Below, piece after piece: positions 15,687 through 23,774 of a DNA stretch of 28,403 nucleotides. The notes below the pieces were generated by a model. That model had not been told where the DNA came from. It worked only from the letters and a program-made list of their open reading frames with translations, and made no database searches. A program made the position numbers and the translations under genes. Numbering within the stretch: position 1 is the stretch's first letter; each line of letters opens with the position of its first letter. Source of the stretch: JAIVGV01 sp031425275 (GTDB lineage: Bacteria; Acidobacteriota; Blastocatellia; Pyrinomonadales; Pyrinomonadaceae); assembly GCA_031425275.1 (NCBI GenBank), contig JANPJA010000079.1, positions 1-28,403 on the forward strand. The letters are read 5' to 3'.

Positions 15687-16415
15687 ATGGCCCTCCTGCG
15701 CAACAAGCCTTTGAGTGAACAGGTCGCGCTCGTCACGGGCGGCGGCACGGGGATCGGGCGCGCGTTCGCCGCCGCTCTGGCGGGCGCGGGCGCGCGGGTC
15801 GTCATCGCCTCGCGGCGCGAGGACGTGCTGCGGCAAACGGCCGGCGAGTTGAACGAAGGAGTCGGCGCGGAGCGCGTCCACCCCCACGCCTTCGACGTGC
15901 GCGACCTCGGGCAGACCGAAGCCCTCGTCCGCCGCGTCGCGGAGCGTTTCGGCACAATAGATGTTCTCGTCAACAACTCCGGCCTCGCCGTGCAGGAGAC
16001 GGTCGAGGGCGTCACGGAAGAGGGTTGGGACAAGGTGTTGGAGACGAATCTGCGCGGGGCCATGTGGCTCGTCCGCGCCGCGCTGCCCTACATGCTGCGC
16101 GAGGACTTCGGCGATGTGGTCAACGTCTCGTCGCAGGCCGGCAAGCACGGCTACGCGGACGTGCCCGCCTACTGCGCCTCGAAGTTCGGCCTGCTCGGCT
16201 ACGCCGAATCACTGCGCGACCACGCGCGCAAGACCGGCGCGAACCTGCGCGTCTTCAACCTCTGCCCCGGACTCGTCGATGTGGAGAACACGGGGGCGGG
16301 CGAGGAGCCGCGCCCCGGCTTCGTCCACGTCTCCAACATGGCCCGCACGCTCCTGTACGTCCTCTCGCTCGACCGCAACGTCGTGGCGGAAGACATCAGC
16401 ATTTATAGCCGTTAG
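15687..16415 (+). CDS. Short-chain dehydrogenase/reductase (SDR)
   Basis: A 242-residue classical SDR, cytoplasmic and NAD(P)-dependent. The Rossmann motif TGGGTGIG is at residues 17-24, the NNAG element reads NNSG (96-99), and the catalytic set is Ser149 (VSSQAG), Tyr162 and Lys166 (YCASK). ATG 15687 begins a normal N terminus (LLRNKPLSEQVALVTGGG), 8 bases after the GH13 stop; the longer open frame upstream lies in the GH13 gene. The family includes 3-oxoacyl-ACP reductases, sugar dehydrogenases and many others. A glucose- or polyol-directed role would suit the neighbourhood, but no specificity motif was recognised. The stop codon is within the first heptamer of the TTAGCTA array. Confidence 0.88.
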   Translation: MALLRNKPLSEQVALVTGGGTGIGRAFAAALAGAGARVVIASRREDVLRQTAGELNEGVGAERVHPHAFDVRDLGQTEALVRRVAERFGTIDVLVNNSGLAVQETVEGVTEEGWDKVLETNLRGAMWLVRAALPYMLREDFGDVVNVSSQAGKHGYADVPAYCASKFGLLGYAESLRDHARKTGANLRVFNLCPGLVDVENTGAGEEPRPGFVHVSNMARTLLYVLSLDRNVVAEDISIYSR

Positions 16416-16526
16416 CTATTAGCTATTAGCTGTTAGCTCACGGCAGACGCCGCGGCGTATGTCGCGGCCGATGGTCGGAGTTCTCTTTTTTTGGAGCTAA
16501 CAGCTAACAGCTAACAGCTAACAGCT
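16412..16526. repeat. Inverted pair of TTAGCTR heptamer arrays
   Basis: The left array (16412-16439) has units TTAGCTA, TTAGCTA, TTAGCTG, TTAGCTC. The right array (16494-16526) has GAGCTAA, then CAGCTAA three times, then CAGCT. The arms are inverted and can pair over ~28 bases with two mismatches; ~54 bases separate them. This occupies nearly the whole gap between the SDR and permease genes (16416-16549), and its left edge overlaps the SDR stop codon. Confidence 0.8.
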
Positions 16527-16549
16527 TTCCGAGAGAAGCGAGGAAAACG

Positions 16550-17971
16550 ATGAAACAGAAACCGCGCCTGAGTTTCGGGTCGATCTTCAACATGAGCTTC
16601 GGCTTCCTCGGCATCCAGTTCGGCTGGGGGTTGCAGCTCGCCAACATGAGCGCCATCTACACCTACCTCGGCGCGAACCCCGACGACGTGCCGATCCTCT
16701 GGCTCGCCGGCCCCGTCACGGGCTTGCTCATCCAGCCGATCATCGGCGCGATGTCCGACCGGACGTGGAACCGTCTGGGGCGGCGGCGGCCTTACTTCCT
16801 TGTCGGCGCGATCCTCTCTTCCATCGCGCTCTTCTTCATGCCCGACTCGCCCGCCCTGTGGATCGCCGCGTCGCTGCTGTGGATTCTCGACGCCTCGATC
16901 AACGTTTCGATGGAGCCGTTCCGCGCCTTCGTCGCCGACAAACTAAACGCCGACCAGCGAACCGCGGGCTTCGTCATGCAGTCTTTCTTCATCGGCATCG
17001 GCGCCACCCTCGCCAACGCCCTGCCGTGGCTCTTCGCCCGCGCGGGCGTCACGGGCAGCACGCCGAGCGGCATCCCCCTGAGCGTCCAGTACTCGTTCAA
17101 GATCGGCGCGGCGGTCTTCCTGCTCGCCGTGCTCTACACGGTCTTCACGACGCGCGAGTACCCGCCCGACGACATGGAGGAGTTCGAGCGGATGCGGCGC
17201 GAGCGGCGCGGCCCCGTGGCGGGCCTCGTCGAGATTTTCTCCGCGCTCGGCGAAATCCCCACGACGATGAAACAGCTCGCCGTCGTCCAGTTCTTCACGT
17301 GGCTCGGCCTCTTTTGCATGTGGATGTTCTTCGGGCTGATGACCTCGTACCACGTCTTCGACGCGCCCGACTCCGGCTCGGCCCTCTTCCGCGCGGGCAA
17401 CGAGTGGGGCGGGCTGATGTTCGCCGTCTATTCCATCGTCTGCTTCCTCGTCGCGTTCCTGCTGCCGAAACTGGCCGCCGCGACGAGCCGCAAGAGCGTC
17501 CACGCGCTCTCGCTCACGCTCGGCGGCGTGGGGCTGCTCGCCACTTATTTTTTCGAGGACAAGAACCTGCTCATCGTGACGATGATCGGCGTCGGCATCG
17601 CGTGGGCGTCGATCCTGTCGATGCCCTACGCGATCCTCGCGGGGTCGCTGCCGCCCGCGCGGATGGGCCTCTACATGGGCGTCTTCAACTTCTTCATCGT
17701 CATCCCCGAGATCATCGCGTCGTTCACCTTCGGCCCCATCATCCGCCGCGTCTTCGGCGAGGGCAGCCGCGTCGCGCCGCTCTACGTGGTGATGGCCGGC
17801 GGCGTCTTCCTGCTCCTCGCCGCGCTCTCGTGCCTCCTGCTCGTGCGCGAGCCGGCGGAGCGCGACGTGCCGGAAGACGCCGTCATCCGCGGCGACGAGC
17901 ACGAGCCGATCCTCGTGCAACAGAGCGTGCAGCCCGTGCCGAGCACGGGACTCATCGACGAAGAGAAGTAG
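16550..17971 (+). CDS. MFS sugar permease, GPH/SLC45-like (maltose/sucrose:H+ symporter type)
   Basis: A 473-residue inner-membrane transporter with about 12 hydrophobic segments. The N terminus (SFGSIFNMSFGFLGIQFGWG) and the loop DRTWNRLGRRRPY (RLGRRRPY at residues 75-82) are typical of the GPH/SLC45-like group, whose bacterial members carry sucrose or maltose with protons. A central cytoplasmic stretch (EYPPDDMEEFERMRRERR) separates the two halves. GAGG at 16540-16543 precedes ATG 16550. Flanked by exported GH13 enzymes and near malQ, it most likely imports maltose or short maltodextrins made in the periplasm. Sucrose is the main alternative, but no sucrose hydrolase is recognised nearby. 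Confidence 0.88.
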   Translation: MKQKPRLSFGSIFNMSFGFLGIQFGWGLQLANMSAIYTYLGANPDDVPILWLAGPVTGLLIQPIIGAMSDRTWNRLGRRRPYFLVGAILSSIALFFMPDSPALWIAASLLWILDASINVSMEPFRAFVADKLNADQRTAGFVMQSFFIGIGATLANALPWLFARAGVTGSTPSGIPLSVQYSFKIGAAVFLLAVLYTVFTTREYPPDDMEEFERMRRERRGPVAGLVEIFSALGEIPTTMKQLAVVQFFTWLGLFCMWMFFGLMTSYHVFDAPDSGSALFRAGNEWGGLMFAVYSIVCFLVAFLLPKLAAATSRKSVHALSLTLGGVGLLATYFFEDKNLLIVTMIGVGIAWASILSMPYAILAGSLPPARMGLYMGVFNFFIVIPEIIASFTFGPIIRRVFGEGSRVAPLYVVMAGGVFLLLAALSCLLLVREPAERDVPEDAVIRGDEHEPILVQQSVQPVPSTGLIDEEK

Positions 17972-18012
17972 GCGGTGACGTCGCGGGCCGCGTGAACAAG
18001 GTGAAGGAAAAT

Positions 18013-19440
18013 ATGCGAAACGTGTTTAAGCTCATTGTGCTGGCGGCGGTCGTCGCCTTAACTTCGCAGGCGTCGCAGCCCGCGCGCGCGCAGACGCCGC
18101 GCGACGTGTCGAAGGAGCCGGCGCGCGCGAGCCGCGAGTGGGTGCGCGACGCGGTCGTCTATGAAATCTTCCCGCGCACTTACTCGGCGGCGGGGAACTT
18201 CGACGGCGTCACGCGAGACCTCGACCGGCTGAAAGAGCTGGGCGTCACCGTGCTGTGGCTGATGCCGATCCACCCGGTGGGCCAGGAGCGCAAGAAGGGC
18301 GGTCCCGGCTCGCTGGGGAGTCCCTACGCGGTGCGCGACTACTACGCGACGAACCCCGACTACGGCACGAAAGAAGATTTCCGGCGGCTGGTGGACGGGG
18401 CGCACCGGCGCGGCCTGAAAGTGATCATCGACGTGGTCGCCAACCACACGGCGTGGGACAGCGTGTTGATGTCGAAGCCGGATTTTTACACGCGCGACGC
18501 GGCGGGTAAGATCGTCGCCCCCGACGCGGGCTGGTCGGACGTGGCGGACTTGAATTACGACAACCCGCGCGTGCGCGAGTACATGACGGAGATGTTGAAG
18601 TACTGGCTGCGCGAGTTCAAGCTCGACGGCTTCCGCTGCGACGTGTCGTGGCTGGTGCCGAATGATTTCTGGGAGCGCGCGCGCGTGGAGCTTGAGAAGA
18701 TCAACCCTGACATCATCATGCTCTCCGAGTCGAACGAGCCGGAGCACATGCTCAAAGCCTTCGATCTCAACTACGGCTGGCCGCTCTTCCACGCCATCGA
18801 CGACGCGGCGCGCGGCGAAGCCCCCGCGACCAAACTGCGCGAGACGTGGGAGGCGGAGCGCGCTAAAAATGCGCGCGGCGCGCTGCGGCTGAACTTCACC
18901 GACAACCACGACGAGCGGCGGGCCGTCGCCCGTCTCGGCGAGCGCGGCGCGGTCGCCTCGGCCGTCTTCGTCTTCACCATCGACGGCGTCCCGCTCCTCT
19001 ACAACGGCATGGAAGTCGGCGACACGATGGAGTCGGGCGACCCGGCTCTGTTCGAGCGATTCCCGATCTTCTGGCCCATCGTCAAGCGCAACCCCGGCTT
19101 CCCCGAATTTCACAGACGGCTGATCGCGCTCCGCCGCGCGCACGCCGCGCTCCGGCAGGGCGAGTTGGTCTGGCTCGATAACAGCGCGGGCGGGCGCGTC
19201 GCGACGTATCTGCGGCGCGGCGGCGGCGAAGAATTTTTGATCGCCGTCAACTTTTCCAACCAGCCGTTCGACGGCACGCTCGGAGCGCCGGCGGGGGCGG
19301 ACTTCGCGGACGTGACGCCCTCGCCCGGCGAGTCGAAACCTCAAACGGCCGCGGGGCCGCTGGCCGCGCCGTCGGGCCGGCCCGCGCCGCTCGCGCTCGA
19401 ACCGTGGGGCTTCCGCATCTTCCGCCGCGCCGCGCGATGA
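18013..19440 (+). CDS. Exported GH13 alpha-amylase family enzyme (third, distinct)
   Basis: A 475-residue secreted alpha-glucanase or glucosidase of GH13. ATG 18013 follows AAGGA and opens a signal peptide (NVFKLIVLAAVVALTSQASQPARAQ). The catalytic barrel starts without the cyclomaltodextrinase N-domain (VVYEIFPRTYSAAGNFDGV) and has DVVANH (D140, H145), GFRCD (R208, nucleophile D210), LSESNEPE (acid/base E239) and DNHDE (NHD 298-300). A short C-terminal beta domain ends in PWGFRIFRR. It is only distantly related to the other two GH13 enzymes. The compact form suggests an alpha-amylase or alpha-glucosidase acting on short maltodextrins; specificity is not readable here. It lies 41 bases after the permease gene. 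An in-frame GTG at 17992 is a weaker start. Confidence 0.88.
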   Translation: MRNVFKLIVLAAVVALTSQASQPARAQTPRDVSKEPARASREWVRDAVVYEIFPRTYSAAGNFDGVTRDLDRLKELGVTVLWLMPIHPVGQERKKGGPGSLGSPYAVRDYYATNPDYGTKEDFRRLVDGAHRRGLKVIIDVVANHTAWDSVLMSKPDFYTRDAAGKIVAPDAGWSDVADLNYDNPRVREYMTEMLKYWLREFKLDGFRCDVSWLVPNDFWERARVELEKINPDIIMLSESNEPEHMLKAFDLNYGWPLFHAIDDAARGEAPATKLRETWEAERAKNARGALRLNFTDNHDERRAVARLGERGAVASAVFVFTIDGVPLLYNGMEVGDTMESGDPALFERFPIFWPIVKRNPGFPEFHRRLIALRRAHAALRQGELVWLDNSAGGRVATYLRRGGGEEFLIAVNFSNQPFDGTLGAPAGADFADVTPSPGESKPQTAAGPLAAPSGRPAPLALEPWGFRIFRRAAR

Positions 19441-19510
19441 GTTATAAACTTCGGCAGCATTCCGCGCGATCAGTTCTACGGCGTCCGCGAAAATTTAAGG
19501 AGCGATATTC

Positions 19511-20668
19511 ATGCGACACCTCAAAGTGTGGTTGACCTGTCTGACGTTGGCCGCGGCCGCGCTGGCGGCCGGGTGCGTGAGCGGCGGCGGGCCGGGCGCG
19601 AACGCGAACGGCAATGGCAACAGCGGCGGCGGGACGGGCGCGCGGGCTAAGAAGGGGCCGAACGACCGCGTCAAGATCGGCTTCTCGATGGACACGCTCA
19701 AGGAGGAGCGTTGGCAGCGCGACAAGGATTTGGTCGAGGCGCGGGCGCGCGAGTTGGGCGTCGAAATCATCGTCGCCGTGGCGGACGGCAACGACCGGCT
19801 GCAACTCAGTCAGGCCGAGAACATGCTGACGCAGGGCGTGGACGTGCTCATCGTCGCGCCGCACAACGCCGTCACGGCCGGGGCCATCGTCGAGGCCGCG
19901 CACCGGCAAAACGTCCCCGTCATCTCCTACGACCGCCTGATCCGCGGCGCGGATGTTGACCTCTACGTCTCGCATCAGGTCGTCAAGATCGGCGAGATGC
20001 AGGCCGGGGAGATTCTCAAGCGCGCGCCGAAAGGCAACTACATCATCGTGCAGGGCTCGGCCACCGACAACAACGCCAAGCTCCTCCACGACGGCCACAT
20101 GAACGTGCTGCGGCCCGCCATCGACCGCGGCGACATCCACGTCATCGCCAACCAGAACGCGCGCGAGTGGCTGGCCGAGGAGTCGCTCAAGATCGTGGAG
20201 AACGCGCTGACGCGCGCCAACAACGACGTGGTCGCGGTGCTGGCCTCGAACGACGGGACGGCGCGCGGCGCGATTCAGGCGCTCGACGCGCAAGGGTTGG
20301 CCGGCAAGGTCTTCGTCTCCGGTCAGGACGCCGACCTCGCCTCCATGAAGGAGATTCTACTCGGCCGGCAGACGATGACCGTTTACAAACCCATCGCCCC
20401 GCTCGCCAACTCGGCGGTCGATTCCGCCATCAAGCTCGCGCGCGGCGAGGCGGTGCAGACGAACGCGGCGGTCAACAACGGCCGCGCCGACGTGCCCGCG
20501 CTCCTGCAAGAGTTGAAGGCCGTGGACAAGTCGAACATCCTTGAAACGGTCGTCAAGGACGGCTACCACAAGCTCGAACGAATCTGCGAGGGGCTGCCCG
20601 CCGACAAGTGCCCGCGCGCGCCCGACGCAGCCGTCCCGATGCCCGCCGGGGCGAAGAAGGAACAGTAA
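19511..20668 (+). CDS. xylF: Sugar ABC transporter substrate-binding lipoprotein (XylF type)
   Basis: A 385-residue periplasmic-binding lipoprotein. The leader ends LAAGC with Cys22 as lipidation site, followed by a Gly/Asn-rich linker, then a two-lobed sugar-binding fold (KIGFSMDTLKEERWQRDKDL, QGVDVLIVAPHNA, VISYDRLI, SNDGTARGAIQAL, VSGQDADLASMKEI). These phrases match D-xylose-binding proteins of the XylF branch. AAGGAG at 19497-19502 gives a strong ribosome binding site. It is first in an xylF-xylG-xylH order, with a palindromic repeat right after its stop. Named by family: neither xylose isomerase nor xylulokinase is nearby and the neighbours degrade alpha-glucans, so the ligand could be glucose. 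Confidence 0.88.
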   Translation: MRHLKVWLTCLTLAAAALAAGCVSGGGPGANANGNGNSGGGTGARAKKGPNDRVKIGFSMDTLKEERWQRDKDLVEARARELGVEIIVAVADGNDRLQLSQAENMLTQGVDVLIVAPHNAVTAGAIVEAAHRQNVPVISYDRLIRGADVDLYVSHQVVKIGEMQAGEILKRAPKGNYIIVQGSATDNNAKLLHDGHMNVLRPAIDRGDIHVIANQNAREWLAEESLKIVENALTRANNDVVAVLASNDGTARGAIQALDAQGLAGKVFVSGQDADLASMKEILLGRQTMTVYKPIAPLANSAVDSAIKLARGEAVQTNAAVNNGRADVPALLQELKAVDKSNILETVVKDGYHKLERICEGLPADKCPRAPDAAVPMPAGAKKEQ

Positions 20669-20669
20669 T

Positions 20670-20777
20670 GATTGCGGATTGCGGATTGCGGATTTCAAAG
20701 ACAGGGAATCTGTTACTTCACAATCTCCGGCTCTTGATTCTCAGAATCCGCAATCCGCAATCCGCCATCCGCAATTC
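20670..20777. repeat. Inverted GCGGATT heptamer arrays between xylF and xylG
   Basis: The left arm (20670-20696) is GATTGCG repeated three times, then GATTTC. The right arm (20744-20777) is the inverted array (GAATCCG, CAATCCG, CAATCCG, CCATCCG, CAATTC). In RNA they would form a long stem starting 2 bases after the xylF stop and ending 12 bases before the xylG ATG. Such hairpins behind a binding-protein gene can protect its mRNA from 3' decay. Confidence 0.8.
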
Positions 20778-20788
20778 AGGGCGTCTGC

Positions 20789-22330
20789 ATGACGGAGATC
20801 GGACAAACACCTTTCCTGGAGATGCGCGGGATCACGAAGTCGTTCCCGGGCGTGCGCGCGCTGGGCGGCGTGACGTTCGATCTGCGGCGTCGGGAAGTCC
20901 ACGCGCTCGTCGGCGAGAACGGGGCGGGGAAATCGACGCTGATGAAAATTCTCGGCGGCGTGTACCCGCACGGCAGTTACGGCGGGGAGGTGGTGGTCGA
21001 GGGCGCGGAGCGGCGGTTCGCGCGCGTGCGCGACGCGGAGGCGGCCGGCGTCGCCGTCATCTTTCAGGAACTCTCGCTCGTCAAGGAGATGACGGTGGGC
21101 GAGAACATCTTTCTCGGCCGCGAGCCGCGCCGCCTCGGCGTCATCCGCTGGGACGAGCTGTACCGCCGCGCGGGGAAACTTTTAAACGAACTGGGCCTCG
21201 CCGTCGATCCGCGCACGCCGGTGCGCAATCTCGGCATCGGCCAACAGCAGTTGGTCGAGATCGCGAAAGCCCTCTCGCAGGAAGCGCGCATCCTCGTCCT
21301 CGACGAGCCGACGGCCGCGCTCACCGGCGCGGAGGTCGAGACGCTCTTCGGCATCCTCGAAGATTTGCGCGCGCGCGGCGTCGGCATGATCTACATCTCG
21401 CACAAGCTCGGCGAGGTCTTTCGCATCGCAGACCGCATCACGGTTTTGCGCGACGGCCGCACGGTCGGAACCGACGCGGCGAGCGATCTGGACGAGCGGC
21501 ACGTCATCGCGCGGATGGTGGGCCGCGAGGTCGGCGACATCTTCCCCGCGCCCGAACACGCGCGCGGCGAAGTGGCGTTCGGGGTGCGCGGCATGACGGT
21601 CGAAGACTCGTCGGTGCCGGGGAAGCTGTTGGTCAAGGGCGTCAGCTTCGACGTGCGGCGCGGCGAGGTGTTAGGGATTGCGGGGCTGATGGGCGCGGGG
21701 CGGAGCGAACTGCTGATGGCCGTCTTCGGCGCGCACGCGGGGCGCGCGACGGGCGAGGTTTTAGTCGAAGGAAAGCGAGTCCGTCTCCGCAACCCGGCGG
21801 ACGCGATTCATTACGGCATCGGCTTCGTCACGGAGGATCGCAAGCGGTTCGGCCTCGTCCTCGACCAGACGATCCTCAACAACATGACGCTGGCGGGACT
21901 CGCGCGCATCTCCGGCCGCTTCGTCACGGACGTGGACGCGGAAGCGGCGGCCGGCAACCGCGCGGCGAAGGAGTTGAGGGTCAAAGCCAACTCGGTCTTC
22001 ACCGTCGCGGGCACGCTCTCGGGCGGCAACCAGCAGAAGGTCGTCTTAGCCAAGTGGCTGTTGACGAACCCGAAGGTTCTGTTCCTCGACGAGCCGACGC
22101 GCGGCATCGACGTGGGAGCGAAGCAGGAGATTTACGCGCAGATCAACCTGCTCGCGCGCAAAGGCTTGGCCATCGTCCTCGTCTCATCTGAATTGCCCGA
22201 AGTGCTGGGCCTCTCCGACCGCATCATCGTTTTGCACGAGGGACGTGTGACGGGCGAGTTCACGCGCGCCGAGGCGACGCCCGAAGCGGTGATGGCCTGC
22301 GCGACCGGGCACGCGCGGCGGGCGGCGTAA
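20789..22330 (+). CDS. xylG: Sugar ABC transporter ATP-binding protein, double-domain (XylG type)
   Basis: A 513-residue cytoplasmic ATPase with two fused ABC domains, as in XylG, RbsA and MglA. Domain 1 has Walker A GENGAGKST (residues 42-50), a Q-loop (VIFQELSLV), a family-typical modified signature (LGIGQQQLVE) and Walker B (ILVLDEPTAAL). Domain 2 has the usual altered Walker A (GLMGAGRSE, Arg in place of Lys), the signature LSGGNQQK (410-417) and VLFLDEPTRGID. The phrase YPHGSYGGEV in domain 1 is characteristic of the xylose-type branch. It powers import of the sugar bound by the upstream lipoprotein through the downstream permease. The heptamer palindrome ends just before ATG 20789 and no clear Shine-Dalgarno is seen, so translation may be low. 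Confidence 0.93.
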   Translation: MTEIGQTPFLEMRGITKSFPGVRALGGVTFDLRRREVHALVGENGAGKSTLMKILGGVYPHGSYGGEVVVEGAERRFARVRDAEAAGVAVIFQELSLVKEMTVGENIFLGREPRRLGVIRWDELYRRAGKLLNELGLAVDPRTPVRNLGIGQQQLVEIAKALSQEARILVLDEPTAALTGAEVETLFGILEDLRARGVGMIYISHKLGEVFRIADRITVLRDGRTVGTDAASDLDERHVIARMVGREVGDIFPAPEHARGEVAFGVRGMTVEDSSVPGKLLVKGVSFDVRRGEVLGIAGLMGAGRSELLMAVFGAHAGRATGEVLVEGKRVRLRNPADAIHYGIGFVTEDRKRFGLVLDQTILNNMTLAGLARISGRFVTDVDAEAAAGNRAAKELRVKANSVFTVAGTLSGGNQQKVVLAKWLLTNPKVLFLDEPTRGIDVGAKQEIYAQINLLARKGLAIVLVSSELPEVLGLSDRIIVLHEGRVTGEFTRAEATPEAVMACATGHARRAA

Positions 22331-22349
22331 GGCAAGCGACGGAACCGAC

Positions 22350-23603
22350 ATGAGCGAATCAGCCGGCAAGCCGACCGTGGAGCGACCGCCCGTGACGGCG
22401 GACATGATGCCGGTCGGGACGGAAGCGGAGCTGGTGCGAAAGACGCGCATCGGCGGTCTCAAGATTCCGACCGACGCGCTGCGCGCCTACACGATGCTCT
22501 TCGCGCTCGTCCTCATCTGGCTCGCCTTTCAGTGGGCGACGGACGGGCTGTTCCTCGGCGCGCGCAACTTCTCGAACCTGACGCGGCAGACGGCCGTGAC
22601 GGGCGTCCTCGCCGTGGGGATGCTGATGGTCATCGTCGCCGGGCAGATCGATCTCTCGGTCGGCTCCGTGGTCGGGTTGGCGGGCGGGGTCGCGGCCATC
22701 ATGCAGGGTTGGTACGGCTGGGGCCTCGGCCCCTCGCTCGCCGCGGGGGTAGCGGTCGGACTCCTCATCGGCGCGACGCAGGGCGCGCTCGTCGCCTACC
22801 TCAACATCCCCGCCTTCATCGTCACGCTCGGCGGGCTGCTCGCGTGGCGCGGCGCGATCTTAGGAATCAGCCGCGGCGAGACGATCCCCGTCGTGTTGCC
22901 GGGCTTCAAGGCCATCGGGCAAGACTACGTCGCGCCGCTCATCGGGTGGGCGCTGGCGGGCTTGGCCGTCGCGGCGGTCGCCTTCGCGACGCTGCGGCGC
23001 GCGAACGCGCGCAGGCGTTACGGGCTGGACGCGGCCGGCGGCGCCGCCAACGCGCTGCGCATCATCGTCCCTTCGGCCGTCATCCTCGCGTTCGTCTATT
23101 GGATGAACTCATACGAGCTGGCCCCGGGCCGCTACGCGGGCATCCCCGTGCCGGTCTTCATCCTGCTGGCCGTGGCTCTGGCCGGCGCGTTCCTGACGCA
23201 GAACACGACCTTCGGGCGCTACCTCTACGCCATCGGCGGCAACCCGGATGCCGCGCGTCTCTCCGGCATCAGTTTGCGCAAGCACATCCTGCTGGTCTTC
23301 TGCCTGATGGGCGCGCTCTCGGGCGCGGCCTCGATCATTTACACGGCGCGCGTCGGGAGCGGCGCGCCGGACGCGGGCGTGCTGCTCGAACTCGACGCCA
23401 TCGCGGCCTGCGTCATCGGCGGGACTTCTTTGATGGGCGGGCGCGGGACGGTCTTCGGCGCGCTCCTCGGCGCGCTGATCATGGCGAGTCTCGACAACGG
23501 GATGTCGCTCCTCAACGTCGCGCCTTACACGCAGCAGATCGTCAAGGGCGTGATCCTCGTCGCGGCGGTCGGCCTCGACATGGCGGGCCGGCGGCGGGCG
23601 TGA
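22350..23603 (+). CDS. xylH: Sugar ABC transporter permease (XylH type)
   Basis: A 417-residue inner-membrane permease of the ribose/xylose class. A ~45-residue hydrophilic N terminus is followed by about ten or more hydrophobic segments. The family motif GQIDLSVGSV is at residues 98-107, and IGGNPDAARLSGISLRKH carries the cytoplasmic coupling loop that contacts the ATPase. Conserved C-terminal phrases (VIGGTSLMGGRGTVFGALLGALIM) are present. It starts 19 bases after xylG and is probably co-transcribed. After its stop comes a MITE-like element whose perfect inverted ends plus a T-run may end the transcript. Confidence 0.92.
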   Translation: MSESAGKPTVERPPVTADMMPVGTEAELVRKTRIGGLKIPTDALRAYTMLFALVLIWLAFQWATDGLFLGARNFSNLTRQTAVTGVLAVGMLMVIVAGQIDLSVGSVVGLAGGVAAIMQGWYGWGLGPSLAAGVAVGLLIGATQGALVAYLNIPAFIVTLGGLLAWRGAILGISRGETIPVVLPGFKAIGQDYVAPLIGWALAGLAVAAVAFATLRRANARRRYGLDAAGGAANALRIIVPSAVILAFVYWMNSYELAPGRYAGIPVPVFILLAVALAGAFLTQNTTFGRYLYAIGGNPDAARLSGISLRKHILLVFCLMGALSGAASIIYTARVGSGAPDAGVLLELDAIAACVIGGTSLMGGRGTVFGALLGALIMASLDNGMSLLNVAPYTQQIVKGVILVAAVGLDMAGRRRA

Positions 23604-23611
23604 CAAAGATT

Positions 23612-23750
23612 TTGTAGGGGCGGGGCTTGTCCCTGCCCGTTGAGCGCGGAGCGCGAATATGACTTCACTGATGCGCGGCGTCGGATGACGGCGGGTCGTT
23701 TTAGCGGTCGTTCGACCGCTTCCGGGCAGGGACAAGCCCCGCCCCTACAA
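23612..23750. mobile_element. MITE-like element, copy 2 (perfect 28-bp terminal inverted repeats)
   Basis: The ends 23612-23639 and 23723-23750 are exact inverted repeats over 28 bases, starting TTGTAGGGGC. The copy at 11721 has the same ends apart from an A/G change and one further mismatch. The ~83-base interior shares pieces with copy 1 but not its middle. A run of seven T follows the right end (CTTTTTTTAT), so on the + strand the folded RNA would resemble a Rho-independent terminator for the xylFGH genes. No gene is inside; the open frame running through it belongs to no protein domain. Confidence 0.75.
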
Positions 23751-23774
23751 CTTTTTTTATCGAAGAAGGCTGCA

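Noticed and set aside
16412..16526. Possible CRISPR array
   Set aside because: Units are 7 bases long with no spacers, and the second array is inverted. No cas genes are in the window.
16765..18012. Upstream extension of the third GH13 frame through the permease gene
   Set aside because: The extension is Arg-rich shadow sequence of the permease in another frame; the GH13 protein begins with a signal peptide at 18013.
19511..23603. Assignment as a dedicated xylose operon
   Set aside because: The protein family fits, but no xylose catabolic gene is present in the window; the gene symbols are given by family only.
23640..23774. Upstream extension of the GH15-esterase frame
   Set aside because: It translates the interior and right end of the MITE-like element. 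ATG 23775 has a ribosome binding site and a signal peptide.
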